Assembly: GCA_027576995.1 (NCBI GenBank)
Contig: JANBQC010000007.1
Coordinates: 1-64,000 of the forward strand
Length of the DNA stretch: 64,000 nt
Reading direction: 5' to 3'
From: Dimargaris cristalligena
Taxonomy: Eukaryota > Kickxellomycota > Dimargaritomycetes > Dimargaritales > Dimargaritaceae
In this document: in pieces, positions 36,213-47,542 of the stretch
Layout of the letters: each line of letters begins with the position of its first letter
How positions within the stretch are numbered: position 1 is the first letter of the stretch
Position numbers and translations under genes: made by a program
Notes under the pieces: generated by a model
Seen by the model: only the letters and a program-made list of their open reading frames with translations
What the model was told of the DNA's origin: nothing
Databases searched by the model: none

Positions 36213-37247
36213 ATGATAAAACCCTTCGCCCCCCGCCATACCGCCCTCTTGACCGCCGCCCTCCGCCGCTCCACCGCGGCCAACGTGCGCGCCACCTCCC
36301 TCGTTCCTGCCCGCCGTACCTTTTACCTGAGTTCCGACGCGGAAGGTTTCACCGGTCACCAGCCCCTGTTCAGTCTGGAAGCCCTTAAACGGGGTCTGGA
36401 TGAAATCAAAATCGAAATGTCCCACTCGGCCGACCAAGGCTCCCTCACCTCCGAACTGGACCAAATCCGCCGCGCCCGCGATATGCTCAGCTCGACTCTG
36501 CGTGAGTTGGAAGGTTTCGCCTCCTCCATCGACATGGCCCCCGCCCCCGGTAGTGTGGCCCGGGATAGCTTCGGTCGCCACCGTTCCACCGAACAAGAGA
36601 CCGAGGGCGGTCGTGGCCCGGTCCATTATGTAGTCAAGGGGTCGGTCGAGGAGAGTTTTAGTCCCGTGTTCCATAGCCCCTACGGCACGGCCTACTCACC
36701 CCTGGAAAACAAAGTATCCATGGTGGTTCAGCGCATGGCCGCAGAACAGGGCCATCACTCGAAACCCTTCGCTTCCCCTTCCGCTTCTTCCGCGCGCTCG
36801 GCGCACCCTATGAGCTATAACCTGGAAGACCACCTCAGTGAATCCTCCTTCAGCTCCGCCGTGCGGGGTTACCTCGACCCATTAGCCCACGAGGCGACGG
36901 CCGACGCCGAAGCCCGGCCGGAACTGCACGTCTCGGCCGAACACATGCTGCAGGATGTCCTGACCCAGTCGGCCCTGGATGCCGCCTCCGATTCATCATC
37001 ATCCTCCACCCACGGCTACCATTCCTACACCCCCACGGCTAGCCAGCACCACCACGCCGCAGGCGGTACGGTGTCCACCCCCATGGACGATTACATCGAA
37101 GTCGGCCAATCCGCCGCTGAATTGGCCTCGCGTTGGTCCCTGGAAGACCACGCCCGCGCTGCCGAAGACCAGTTCTTCGAGCCCAAGATTGCCGGTTCGG
37201 AGTACACTACGGTGGAGTCCCTCAATGACTACCACCGCTCCGTCTAA
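36213..37247 (+). CDS. Mitochondrial-type orphan protein (344 aa)
   Basis: Single exon, strongly GC-biased third positions like the other well-expressed genes here. The first 40 residues (MIKPFAPRHTALLTAALRRS..., Arg/Ala/Thr-rich, no acidic residue, ending ARRTFYLS) are a typical mitochondrial presequence with an R-2/R-3 type cleavage region. The rest is Ser/His/Glu-rich and mainly low complexity, with a short helical segment near residues 55-105 (LEALKRGLDEIKIEM; LDQIRRARDMLSSTLREL) that may form a coiled coil, and a His-rich patch near 285-300. No domain recognised. The ATG is the first after a long leader with CCAAT and TATA boxes. It could be a lineage-specific matrix protein; the function is unknown. 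Confidence 0.75.
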   Translation: MIKPFAPRHTALLTAALRRSTAANVRATSLVPARRTFYLSSDAEGFTGHQPLFSLEALKRGLDEIKIEMSHSADQGSLTSELDQIRRARDMLSSTLRELEGFASSIDMAPAPGSVARDSFGRHRSTEQETEGGRGPVHYVVKGSVEESFSPVFHSPYGTAYSPLENKVSMVVQRMAAEQGHHSKPFASPSASSARSAHPMSYNLEDHLSESSFSSAVRGYLDPLAHEATADAEARPELHVSAEHMLQDVLTQSALDAASDSSSSSTHGYHSYTPTASQHHHAAGGTVSTPMDDYIEVGQSAAELASRWSLEDHARAAEDQFFEPKIAGSEYTTVESLNDYHRSV

Positions 37248-38947
37248 TTTAAGGAAATAATAAGAGGAGAGAGCCACTATATACATATCTCTCCCCCTCC
37301 TTGCCAGTTATCATCCACCTCAAATCCACTCGTTTGCCTGTTTTTCGCATCGATTATTATTGACCAGACACCCGTCTGGGATTAATCGCCCAAAACCATA
37401 CAATAATAGCCCGTGGTTTGTACTATACTTTATACCCTCTATGTCATCTCTGTGGTGATATGGTGGCGGTCTCTCTCCCTGCCGTGCACCTCTCCTTGCA
37501 GATTCTGATGCAGGTCACGGATGAGGGAGGGAGAGGGTAGGTGGGAGTTAGGTTAACCGTCCTGAAGTGCAGTTTCCACGTCCATTACCTTCTCTGTCCA
37601 TCGCCACCCCCTCCCCGCCTCTCGCTCTAGTCTATTACTACTCATTCCCGCTCTTTAAATATCTCAAGCCCCAATAAAAATGGCCACGGAAATCCTATAA
37701 GCCCATTGTTTCGAGATTCGCAAAATGACTGATTTATTCAAAGGGGGGGGGGGTATGGTTATCATTTGGGGCTGCCTTGGTCCATAATACATATGGGAGG
37801 AGCTCAACCAGACTGTAATACGAAAAATCCGCTGGATGAGACAACTACTACTGGTTGAAAATACACATACATCCTATTTTCCCGTACATATATCATCTAA
37901 AACCTTATACAGCTGGGCTGAATTTCACCCATATTAATCCAAGAAGCGAATAAGTGAAGCGTTACGCAATAATATTTATAGTTGTCGGAGCATTTGACAG
38001 TGGGTGTGTAGACATTTGAAAATCCGGGTTTGTAGATAAATGTTAAAAGAAAATATCCCCAGTATAGTCGCCGCCGCGCATGTGAAACGGAACGCGCCGG
38101 TTATGGTTCACCAATAGTTCATTCCGGTGTTACTTTAGCTACCTCCGACCGATCATCCTGCTGGTGCCACGAGTTAATAGGACCGGTATATCATCCAAAC
38201 TATTCCGCCAAAGTGCTAATTGGAGCTACGATTGCGATTAACGAGGCGCGTTAGTTACAGCAAGCACACTCATCCACACCTGTATGGGAACACCACAACC
38301 AAACCAACCAATTCCAACTAGGGTGACTATTTTATTATAGATTACGGCCGAGAAGGGGGGAGGGGGGCATATTGGGATAGAGGCATCAAAAATATACATT
38401 AGAAGTCCGATGGTATGTGGATAAAAGGGGGGAGGGAGAGAAGCAGCTTGTAATGTACACGCCATACAAGGTCCACTAGCTATCAAAATATAATTAAATT
38501 CCAGAGTAATAAAGAATAATGAGACGAGACCGTACCAGAGCCATTTCAATATAAAGGTATTAAATTTGGGTTGGTACCGAAATTAAGAAAATATTGAGAG
38601 CATTGGAGGTCAAACGTGGTTAAAAGGACACGCAGGACTTATGGTGAAACTGTTTGTATAATATATATGGGGTTTTTTCAAGGAATTCGTGGCCAACCGA
38701 GAATAGACGGCTATTCGCAAACCCGGAAGAAATTGACAATGTTGGAAAGGAAAGGAGGGCGGCTGGTGTGAAATAGGGGTAACAATGGCAGCGGATTGAC
38801 CATGAATAAGCGACCTGGCAAAACCAAGTAGGTGGAGAAGGAAGGGGAAGGAACAAGGAGACTGGGGCCTCTTCTACCAATAACATATGATTATATATAT
38901 ATATTATTTACGATGGATGTATGGGGAGGAGGGTCTAGTAGATTCAA
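37248..38947. other. Spacer with dispersed repeat copy B
   Basis: 3' flanks of two convergent genes. A G run of 11 lies at 37743-37753 and a dispersed repeat copy at 37791-37932. Frames at 38238-38549 and 38620-38886 are unsupported. Confidence 0.5.
37791..37932. repeat. Dispersed repeat, copy B
   Basis: Shares both blocks of copy A at 12237-12691, here in compact form (about 140 bp). The block 37902-37932 differs from 12661-12691 at only two positions. The AAATCCGCTGGATGA core also resembles 45745-45790 (copy C). Confidence 0.65.
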
Positions 38948-40189
38948 TTATTCCTTGAGCTTCTTATGGGGATGGTTTAAACTATCGAGCTGATTACGCA
39001 AATCCTCGTTTTGGGCCTTGAGCATATCGACCTGGGCACTCAGTTCGTTAATGGCCTGTTCGGTCAATAACTTCTCGAGGGTCCACTTCTCGACGTTGGT
39101 CGCTTCACTCTGTTTGAGCAGGCGAATGTATTCCGCGGCATGCCGCAGGATACGGCCCTTATTTTTGGGCGGGTTAGGAATGAGGAGGACGAGTTCTTCG
39201 ATCCCGGCGTTGATGGTTTCCCGACGGCGTCGTTCGACTTCCTTGTGGTTCTCGCGCCGAATGCGCATCCATTCCTCGCTGGTGACCGAATTCTTCACCG
39301 TGGAATGCCGGCCCCGGCGACCGCGCGTTTTCTTGGTGGCCGATGTGCCGTCGTCGAGATCATCATCATCTTCGTCGTCATCATCATCGCCGCCGCCGCC
39401 ACCACCACTACCGCCGCCGCCGTCGTGACCACCGTTGGTATGATCCTCACCGTCAGCCTCATCATGGGAGTTGGCGCCCTGTAAATCTTCGGCTATATGG
39501 GTATTACCCCCATTCTGATCCGCTTTGTGATCCTCCTCCGGATGACCTTCTTCGTTATTCTCCGAGTTGGCTAACTGGCCAGCATGGTCATGACTATGGC
39601 TAGGGTCCTCGGTGACGGTATCGGCGTCCCCTTCCGTGGTGACCATTGGGGCTACCGCATGATTCGCATCGCCTAGGCCGGACGTCAGTCCCGAGTCCTC
39701 GGTAGAACGAAAGCCATGCTCGTCGAGGGAAGAAACATCCAAGAACCCGGGGTGCTCATCCGTCGGTGACAACAGGCCGGGCGCCAAATCGACGGGTTCG
39801 GTGGACAACTTCCCACCGACACTGCCGCCGTCACCCCCCAGGCCTTCGTTGTCATCGAGCATCATGGGCATAGAGCGGGGTGGGTATAGACCCTCGGTTG
39901 CGGCGATGGCGGCAGCGGCCGCAGCATCCAATATGTATTGATTGAGGGCATCGGAGTTATTCGACGGATCTACCATAGGGTCTTCCTCCCCATCAATGGC
40001 CGTGGTGAGGGTGGTAGGGTCTTTCATTCCGGTATCCGCTTCGAACAAAATGGACTGGTCGTCCCTGAACTCGAGGGCGGACGCCATCAGGTCGGCGGTG
40101 GTGGGGTTGGCCGACTCTTGGATGGACGCTGCCTCCTTGCCTTTATTAGACTTGGAGGGCCGCTTGCGTTTATTGGGGTTAGCGACCAT
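38948..40189 (-). CDS. cbf1: CBF1-type bHLH-leucine zipper transcription factor (413 aa)
   Basis: Nuclear bHLH factor of the CBF1 family, whose members bind CACGTG E-boxes at promoters (sulfur amino acid genes) and, in yeast, at centromere CDEI. I start it at the ATG at 40189 (MVANPNKRKRPSK, an immediate nuclear-signal-like basic patch); the 57 codons upstream lack a good context. Residues 1-300 are acidic and disordered, with a Gly/Asp tract near 270. The basic region HKEVERRRRETIN (from residue 315) has the His, Glu and Arg that read CACGTG. Helix 1, a loop with PPKNKG, and helix 2 (RILRHAAEYIRLL) follow, then the CBF1-specific NVEKWTLEKLLTEQAINEL segment and a short zipper to the end. That segment sets it apart from INO4- or USF-type proteins. 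Single exon. Confidence 0.9.
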   Translation of the reverse strand: MVANPNKRKRPSKSNKGKEAASIQESANPTTADLMASALEFRDDQSILFEADTGMKDPTTLTTAIDGEEDPMVDPSNNSDALNQYILDAAAAAAIAATEGLYPPRSMPMMLDDNEGLGGDGGSVGGKLSTEPVDLAPGLLSPTDEHPGFLDVSSLDEHGFRSTEDSGLTSGLGDANHAVAPMVTTEGDADTVTEDPSHSHDHAGQLANSENNEEGHPEEDHKADQNGGNTHIAEDLQGANSHDEADGEDHTNGGHDGGGGSGGGGGGDDDDDEDDDDLDDGTSATKKTRGRRGRHSTVKNSVTSEEWMRIRRENHKEVERRRRETINAGIEELVLLIPNPPKNKGRILRHAAEYIRLLKQSEATNVEKWTLEKLLTEQAINELSAQVDMLKAQNEDLRNQLDSLNHPHKKLKE

Positions 40190-41347
40190 ATCTGGTTGTC
40201 TTATTTTTTTCGGGCGGGAGGGGGGGGGATTTTGTCTGTGTGGTGGTGGGGTGGGGTGACTGCGGAAACCGTTTGGGTATGAAACAGGCGTAGCCTCCCG
40301 GTATGTATCTATTTGTTTACAATAAACGCGACTTAAGACCGAGTGCCAAGGGTAAGGCAACGCGTCGGGGGAAGTGTATATTTTGGCTGGTGTTTAGTAG
40401 TAGTTGTAGTAGTAAGGGTTGGCGTGTACGTCTGCTACAAAATGCCCGTGCGCGCAGCTGAATGGCAGCAGTGGTAACCGACCGTGAGTGAATGGGCGTG
40501 GAGGTTGGTTGAGGTATATAAAGGGCGATGGTGTCTGATCGGGTGATGCGAACAAGTCAGTGGATTAGAAAGTAAAGAAACGTGATATGTAAAGGTGAGG
40601 GACAAAAGAAACCCCGTGAGTTGCAAAACGGTGAGTAGTCTGTAGACAGTGGGGCGGGAGGGGAGGGCGGCAGGCTGTTTAAACTATGCCTGCGCCATTA
40701 TTACACAAGCAACCATGGGTGGTTGTTGGGGGGATGAGTGGGCAGGGTGAATCACGGGATCTGAGGCTTAGTGGCTGTGGTAGGTGTTGGACCAATGGAA
40801 TAGACTCAGGGGTGGCTTTCCATGGGAATAAATTCATATCACTCCTAGGCAATAATATCCCATTCCAATAACCCTCCAGTGGGATATGGAACTGGAAATA
40901 TCCCAAGGAAAACGTACCACGCCGCATTTGAGGAAGACAAGTCTCCCATGAATAGCCATAGTGGCGGCTGATTGGAGGAAATGGGCCAGGTGGGAACATT
41001 TTGTGGTGATAAACCAGGTTTCATCGAAACCTCGGGAAAGAGATTGTTGATTTAGTAAATTGTATGCCAGGCCCCCACTCCGATTCCCAAGCCTATTTAT
41101 TTTATTAGTGGAAGTTTATCGAATCCTCTTGGTGGGGTACACACTACTCTATCCTCGCAAGTGACCCTAGCATATATACTTCACCTTGTGGCGCCAGCAC
41201 ACCCCCTCCCCAGTTCACACTCGCTGGTATACTCCGCCTCCTGACTGTCTTTTGGGCTTTATTCTCTGGCACAATCCCGCTTTCCTATTTCTATCTATCC
41301 ATTAACCATACTTGAAACCAACCACTATCCAGCTACAAACTACCACC
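40190..41347. other. Divergent spacer between CBF1 and cyclophilin 40
   Basis: A shared 1.2-kb upstream region. A TATATAAAG occurs on the plus strand near 40515, too far from the cyclophilin ATG to be its TATA; CATATATAC near 41171 is better placed. No other gene seen. Confidence 0.5.
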
Positions 41348-42700
41348 ATGCCGAATCCCCGTGTCTACTTCGATGTTAGCATTGGCAACGAGCCTGAGGG
41401 CCGGATTGTCATGGAATTGGTAAGCCCAGCTTCGTTGGTCGTCCGACGCGGATGATTCTCTTTGTAATGGCGAGTAGTGGCCACCTTATTCCAAATATCG
41501 CACCTTCGCCAACACCTAGTCTTCACCACATTCACACTCCGACGACGCTGTCTAACCGCTTCTCCACTTATACCTAAATTGCCATTTTTATACCGGGTGC
41601 GTCCCAAACCGCATAATGATATCACACAATCCCCTCCCTCCTTCGCCACCATATAGTACGCCGATACGGTGCCCAAGACCGCTGAGAACTTCCGGGCTCT
41701 GTGCACGGGCGAGAAGGGCGTGAGTGAAAAGTCAGGGGCCCCTCTGAGCTTCAACAACTCCACTTTCCACCGGGTGATCAAGAACTTTATGATCCAGGGT
41801 GGTGATTTCACGGCCCACAACGGTACGGGCGGTGAAAGCATTTATGGCGAAAAATTCGAGGACGAGAACTTCAAACTGATTCACGACCGGCCGTTCCTGC
41901 TGTCCATGGCCAACGCCGGACCGGGTACCAATGGATCCCAGTTCTTTATCACGACCGTGCCTACCCCGCATCTGGACGGTAAACACGTGGTGTTCGGCGA
42001 GGTGCTGAAGGGCAAGAATGTTGTTCGGGCCGTGGAAAACCTGAACACCGATAGTGGTGATAAGCCCGTGGTGCCCGTGACCATCACCGCATGCGGGGAA
42101 TTAGCCGAGGGCGAACCCGACGGTGTGCAGGGTGATGGTGTGGGCGGCGACGCTTACCCCGACTACCCCGATGACTACGAGGGTCTCGAATCCGCCTCCG
42201 GCACCGACCTGCTCGAAATCGGCAAAAATATGAAGGCCATCGGCAACACCCTGTTCAAAGAGGGCAACACCAAACTCTCCCAGCGCAAGTATAAAAAAGC
42301 CATCCGGTACCTCAACGAATTCACCACGTTTAATGACGAAACGGACCCCGATGGCGCCCTCAAGCCCCAGTTCTACACCCTCAAGGCCTCCTGCTACCTC
42401 AACTGCGCCGCCTGCAGCCTGAAAATGAAGGATCCCGAATCGACCATCCATTTCTGTGGGGTGGTCCTGGACTTGCCCGAGGATTTGACAACCTCGACCG
42501 ATAAATGCAAGGCCCATTTCCGCCGGGCCTCGGCGTATGTGCTCCAAAAGAACGACGATGCCGCGCTGGAGGACCTGAAGGAAGCGAGCAAACTCATGCC
42601 CAATGATGCGGCGATTCGTAACGAGTTGACCGCCGTCAACAAACGCCTCCAGTCTAAGCTCGATAAACAGCGCCAGGCATTTAGTAAGATGTTCGAATAA
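41348..42700 (+). CDS. Cyclophilin 40 peptidyl-prolyl isomerase (371 aa, 2 exons)
   Basis: Hsp90 co-chaperone with an N-terminal cyclophilin domain and C-terminal TPRs (CYP40/PPID; Cpr6/Cpr7 in yeast). Exons 41348-41419 and 41657-42700; the 237-nt intron (donor GTAAGC, acceptor ATATAG) falls in phase 0, so exon 1 ends ...RIVMEL and exon 2 begins [12 protein letters not shown]. The cyclophilin core shows [27 protein letters not shown] and [12 protein letters not shown]. At the cyclosporin-contact Trp of cyclophilin A the residue is His, as in known CYP40 proteins, which bind cyclosporin weakly. From residue 205 three TPR units ([50 protein letters not shown]) would bind the EEVD tail of Hsp90. 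Length equals the family's. Most likely cytosolic. Confidence 0.95.
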
Positions 42701-43772
42701 GGAACAGAAGGGCCCTTGAAGGAAGGGAGGGGAAAATACTTTTTGGTTATAAATCAAATTATATAGTGACCTGTGGTTAAAATAACTTGACAACTTGCCA
42801 ACAGATCTCCCTCTTTTAAGCTCAGCTTCCCAATATGTAAAACCACAGGACCCACCAGCACTACTATCTCTTTTTTTCAATGGAGAATAAGCGGACGGCA
42901 ACATGCGTTTTGGCATTCCTGTTCAGTGCCGCTATATTTTTACCGCACGCCCGATTGACTTGCCTGGGGTGACTGACTCCGGAAGTATTAAGTTTTCCAC
43001 TGCCTAAGTTCACCCTTCGTTGGTACCTGATATTTCAGTATTCACTTGCCAAAGCTTTACCAATAAACCATGCATCTATTACTCCCATTTGGTGGCCAGC
43101 TCGTCTCGAGTATATAAAACCCCGCCAACCTGCCTTTCTTCTGAAGGCGAAAGGATGGGTGTAAGTGTGATAAAGAGGGGACCGGGGAGCCACCAACTTG
43201 AACTTCCAAGGTATCGGCTACTCTGGCGACCCAGTCACTACAAATTGATCTAGCTATACGCCTCTCCCCCTTTTCATTTTGGAATATTCTGTTGAAATGG
43301 CCGCCTTTTAATCGCCAACGCCCCCTTTTTGGTGTAACCGCTGCATCACCCGCTCGCTACCTTTACCCCCTTCCCCCCCTCTTGTCCACGGAGGTTCAAA
43401 TGTGGAATTCATATTTAACCGATAGAGTACAAATAGCGGTTCGTAGCGGCCGTGTAGGTCAAGTGAAACGGTCTCTGTTTAGGTGGGCCGTACGACCCCC
43501 CCCCCACACCCACCCTCACTCCCCTGGGCTATTCCGAATTAAAAGAATACTTCTTTAAATGGGATGATGTTCCATTGAAGAATATATACTGAAAATATGG
43601 GGTCGTAGTGCTACTCGCTAGTGTTCCGTACGCCCGTTCGGACCACTAAAATAACATGGCTGGCTATTTTTGTCTAATACTAAAGAGTAAACCACCCCAA
43701 TTTTCTTGCCATGTCTCCTATTCCCGATATTCCCCTTTTGCGGCCAAGTCTCTTGCCTTAAAGAGAGAGATA
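42701..43772. other. Spacer, no gene supported
   Basis: 3' flank of cyclophilin 40 and upstream region of the 129-aa secreted protein. Frames 43020-43253 and 43292-43558 have no domain. A short C run near 43498 is the only notable tract. Confidence 0.5.
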
Positions 43773-43780
43773 TATATAAG
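43773..43780 (+). promoter_or_regulatory. TATA box (TATATAAG)
   Basis: TATATAAG 140 bp upstream of the ATG at 43920. Confidence 0.6.
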
Positions 43781-43919
43781 GGGGGGGTGGCTGTCATACT
43801 AACATTAAATAGCTTCCAACAAAGTTCCCTCGTTGATATTGATATCTACACCCATTTCTCCCAGTACTTTACCTGTATTCGTTATTATTTCTGTAATTTA
43901 ACTATACTATCCACCCACG

Positions 43920-44309
43920 ATGCGCTTCACTCCCATTGTCCTTTGTCTTGGCTTAGTGGCAGTCTCGGCAAGTTGGAATGCCCCCGACCTATACATCGAT
44001 AAACCGGAGCCCACAGCCCTCGGATATAACACCCCTGTCATGCCACCTGTTCTTCCCAGTCCTTCACTTTTGGCCGGCCGCTCCGCAGACCAACAACAAC
44101 CTACGGCCCCCGATAATAGTCACATTCCAGCCGTTCACCATATCCCGCAGCTCGTGGTTACTCCTGTGGTTGGTCCAAAGCGGACCGTCTATCGTTCCGT
44201 GGAGGGTGCCATGGTCAAGTCTCAGCCGCAGATACCACCGCAGGTAGACTCGTATTCGTCCGCGGGGGAATTCGATAAACCTTTGGAGAAGATCAAAGAA
44301 CGTTTATAG
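43920..44309 (+). CDS. Small secreted protein (129 aa)
   Basis: Unrecognised. MRFTPIVLCLGLVAVSA is a clear signal peptide, cut before SWNAPD. The mature part (about 112 aa) is Pro-rich, without cysteines, and probably extended; a PKR site near residue 87 could be a Kex2 target. Single exon, ATG 140 bp after a TATA box. It sits with the other small secreted-protein genes (50 kb, 54-56 kb). Secretion is well supported; function is unknown. Confidence 0.7.
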   Translation: MRFTPIVLCLGLVAVSASWNAPDLYIDKPEPTALGYNTPVMPPVLPSPSLLAGRSADQQQPTAPDNSHIPAVHHIPQLVVTPVVGPKRTVYRSVEGAMVKSQPQIPPQVDSYSSAGEFDKPLEKIKERL

Positions 44310-45729
44310 TCTCACACTCACCCCAAGAGATTATTATTCTTTTAGACATTAGGGATTGAGGGTTCGTTCTTATCCGCTGTAAAGTCGCCGGTCGTACTTG
44401 TTGTTGGTCAGGATGGTCCGTTATCAAAAAAAAAAACAAAAAGAAAAACTGACCCATTCCTCCCTGTTTATTATCACATCTCGTCAAAACCGTACATCGA
44501 CTCGATAAGTGGAACGGGCCCAGCCGTGCCATATTACCCCTGGCGGAACATTTCGGTTTTATAAATTAAGCAGTTTTAAGTTTACCCCCCCCAAACCGGT
44601 CTATTATGTGCCATTAAAGGACCCTTCAATAGTATATTTTATCCATCTCTACAATGGCCTTTACTAATATGCCTCGTAAATAAATTTTTCAAGTTTCTTT
44701 TTTATTACATTTTATTATTTTTAATTAAAAAAGGCCATAGACAAAATATAAAAATAGAACTAGAAGCTTTTTCGAAGGGACTGGGAGCCTTTTAGCCGCC
44801 ATGAAATAGACCTGGCTTGGCAGCATTATCCCCCCTCCCTTACCAACACCTCTACCATTAAAACCAGCCCGCCGGCGTAACTCATTTCCCCCATGTGGCC
44901 CTCCTGTTTCCAAGTTCGGTAGCATTATTGGCAACTCATCCACAAAATAAAAAATGGGGGTCGGAGAAGAGCTCCCTGCCCTCCACCATCGTGGCGCCCA
45001 TTTATTAAACGACACCATCGTCATAATATCTGTGAATCCTCAATACAAGAATTTTGGGCCTGATTGCCCTCGAAACAGATTTACATTGGCCGTAGCCCAA
45101 TCGTGTTTCAACCCTCGTGGAAAATCACCTATGCATGTGGTCAAACGACCAAGCGAAAGTCCATTTTATATAGATTATTTTATCGGCTCTCAGGGAGCTT
45201 CGGCCTATTTTTCGAATTTGTTAACCACCCTTTTGATAGACAGCCCTGTTCATTACAAATATATGACGCATGTCACCCACAATCATCTTGACTATTTCGA
45301 CCGTACTTTTTTAACTTTACGACTGAGGAATGGTAAAAAATTCGTATATTTCCCCTGTATTCTTCCGTTTGAGGGCTCGTTCCCTATTATTAAAGTAGAG
45401 TAAACACGGCTATTATATACTAATAGATTACAGGGATTTTGGGGGTGTCCGTATATGGTCTAGACATCGAGTTTATCCACGAAAATCGTCATGATACCAA
45501 TAACCAATCTCGAAATTAATCGGCATGTATGTGCCCAAGCTTATCCTGATTGGAGCTAAGGCGAGGGAGCGAATCGGTCCATCGTCCCGGCTATTTGTTT
45601 AGGATGAGCGACGCTACTCTACCTTAAGGACACATGCTATACGAATGAGCAGCATCGCTACGATTTTCCAATCGTTCGAACCGCCAATGCACTAAATGGT
45701 ATGGCCCAAGTTTTCGTTGAGAGGAACCC

Positions 45730-45800
45730 GGTGGGGTTTGGGCGAACCATAACACCGGAAATACGCTGGATGACACAAACTTTACCGGTTCAAATAATCA
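45730..45800. repeat. Possible dispersed repeat, copy C
   Basis: GGAAATACGCTGGATGACAC at about 45759-45778, then ACCGGTTCAAATAA, resembles AAATCCGCTGGATGAGAC and ACTGGTTGAAAATA of copy B at 37833-37864. It is weaker than the A/B match. Confidence 0.4.
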
Positions 45801-46291
45801 ATTTACCCCCCAATGCTCACATTCGCCATTGGCATCCCGTTCAAAAATAATGTAGACTTGAGTCGAATCTTGTCTGTGTCATCCCCCCGAAAAGCACAAA
45901 CTGGAGGTCAATGGTTGCGGCTCCTGTTCGTAAAAATAAGAATTGTGGAAAATTCTTGGATGGGTAGGGCTGGGTTATACCTTCAGCCCTTTTCAAACAC
46001 ATTCTATTATGCCTCTTGAGGGTCTCGAGTCGAAAACCCCATTAATTAAATTTACACATGACTATTCCTTATATAGCTGCATTATCAGTGAATTAGCGTA
46101 GTTCCAGCCTAATCGGCCTGTCCCGTGTTTTTTATATGCAGAATTCCGCTCATAAAGATACGACCGTCGGCTATATCCTCCTATTCCATACGATGTTCTC
46201 TATCATGCCCACGTTTATTGTGACCGCACTTGGATATAGAAACTCTAATTGTTTGTCTTAGATAATGAACTAATCCTCCTCCCCCCCCCCA

Positions 46292-46311
46292 AATAATAAT
46301 AATAATAATAA
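46292..46311. repeat. (AAT)n microsatellite
   Basis: About six AAT units directly after a C run of ten. Confidence 0.9.
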
Positions 46312-46619
46312 CATCAGTAGATCTAATTCTATCATGAAATACCATTATAGACTAATACAGTGAAATGAACTATCGACGGAGAGTTGATTGTCTACAAAGC
46401 CGCTTCAATCTATACCACCCGACCATGCATCACACTTAACAGGCACTGATCTCCTAGGGCCCTAACCAAATATGGAATGGTTCCATGCAATTCTTGCTAT
46501 TGGAAAATTAGAGACGGTGCAGGTTTGTGTTATTCGGACTTTTCAAGTATACTCAACCGCTACAATGTAGACGAAGGCAGTCGGAATATCGGGGGTGGTG
46601 GTCAGTTCGGGCGGATGAT

Positions 46620-46644
46620 TTATATATATATATATATATATATA
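46620..46644. repeat. (TA)n microsatellite
   Basis: An almost perfect TA tract of about 25 bp. Confidence 0.9.
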
Positions 46645-47358
46645 ATAGAGGATTGACATTCGGTCTCTTTAGATTTCGGTGAAATAGATGAATTAATTGG
46701 AGCCACGGGATAAATGATCGGCCCGATTAAGGCGATCTGAGGTCATCCCTAACCTCTGGCTCCACAAATCCGCTGGAGCATCATGGCTATTTTATTCTCC
46801 AGGAAATGCACCAATAAATTTCCTTGAGCAAGGGGGAGGTAGAGAAGTCTAGGAAAACCAAAGTACGGCGATGGCGACTATTCAATTCGCCACCTGAGTA
46901 CTCAAAAATAGATTATCTGTATCGAGGGGCTTGGGCGTGTCCCTCTATTTTCCCATTCGACCATTTTATTGTGCGTCGCTCTGAGTACCGGGTTGCGCGA
47001 ATTAACTGGCTCCAACTCGGTTGATCAAAGGAAGCAATCTCGGAAGAGATTGTCGGCCTCAAAATATGCTTGATTTACCTAATCCGTAAAATGAACTTGC
47101 GGGTGGATATGGCTGTTTCTTTAATCCAATTGGGCGATTGCAGATGGGTGACAAGGGGGAAATAATAGACCAACTGACGAGTTTGAAAAGGGGGGAAGGG
47201 AGAGCAGGAGGGGGGTGTAAAGGTTTCCCCATTGATTTCCATCTTGGCGCTCCCACGTATATAAAGAGCCGTGGTCGTCAATAGTTTAAACCATATACCT
47301 TACCCCTCTCACCCAGCATTCGCTTTACTGCTTGCCTTTTAATGATTTTTAAGTCACT

Positions 47359-47366
47359 ATAAATAC
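47359..47366 (+). promoter_or_regulatory. TATA box (TATAAATA)
   Basis: TATAAATA 184 bp upstream of the ATG at 47543; the leader between is C/T-rich. Confidence 0.6.
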
Positions 47367-47542
47367 TCGCAGTATTTAAGCACTTCATACTATTCTCTTT
47401 CGCTTCCTTCAACCAAAACAACTAACGACCGCTTTCCCAAACATTGTATTATTCACACCACCACTCCTTCCCAAAAACCCACCTCGTATTACACTATACC
47501 TCCCCCTCCCCTCCCGCATCACCCCCTTGTAAAATCGCAGCC

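Larger units (their letters stand above)
44310..47358. other. 3-kb AT-rich spacer with repeats, no gene supported
   Basis: A long AT-rich gap with a possible repeat copy C at 45745-45800, an (AAT)n tract at 46292-46311 and a (TA)n tract at 46620-46644. Frame 44954-45403 (149 codons) has no start context, domain or coding bias and is not accepted. Confidence 0.5.

Noticed and set aside
44954..45403. 149-codon plus-strand frame
   Set aside because: It is AT-rich, has no recognisable domain, signal peptide or promoter, and overlaps other equally open frames.
45660..45700. B-box-like GTTCGAACC near 45676
   Set aside because: There is no A box or cloverleaf upstream.
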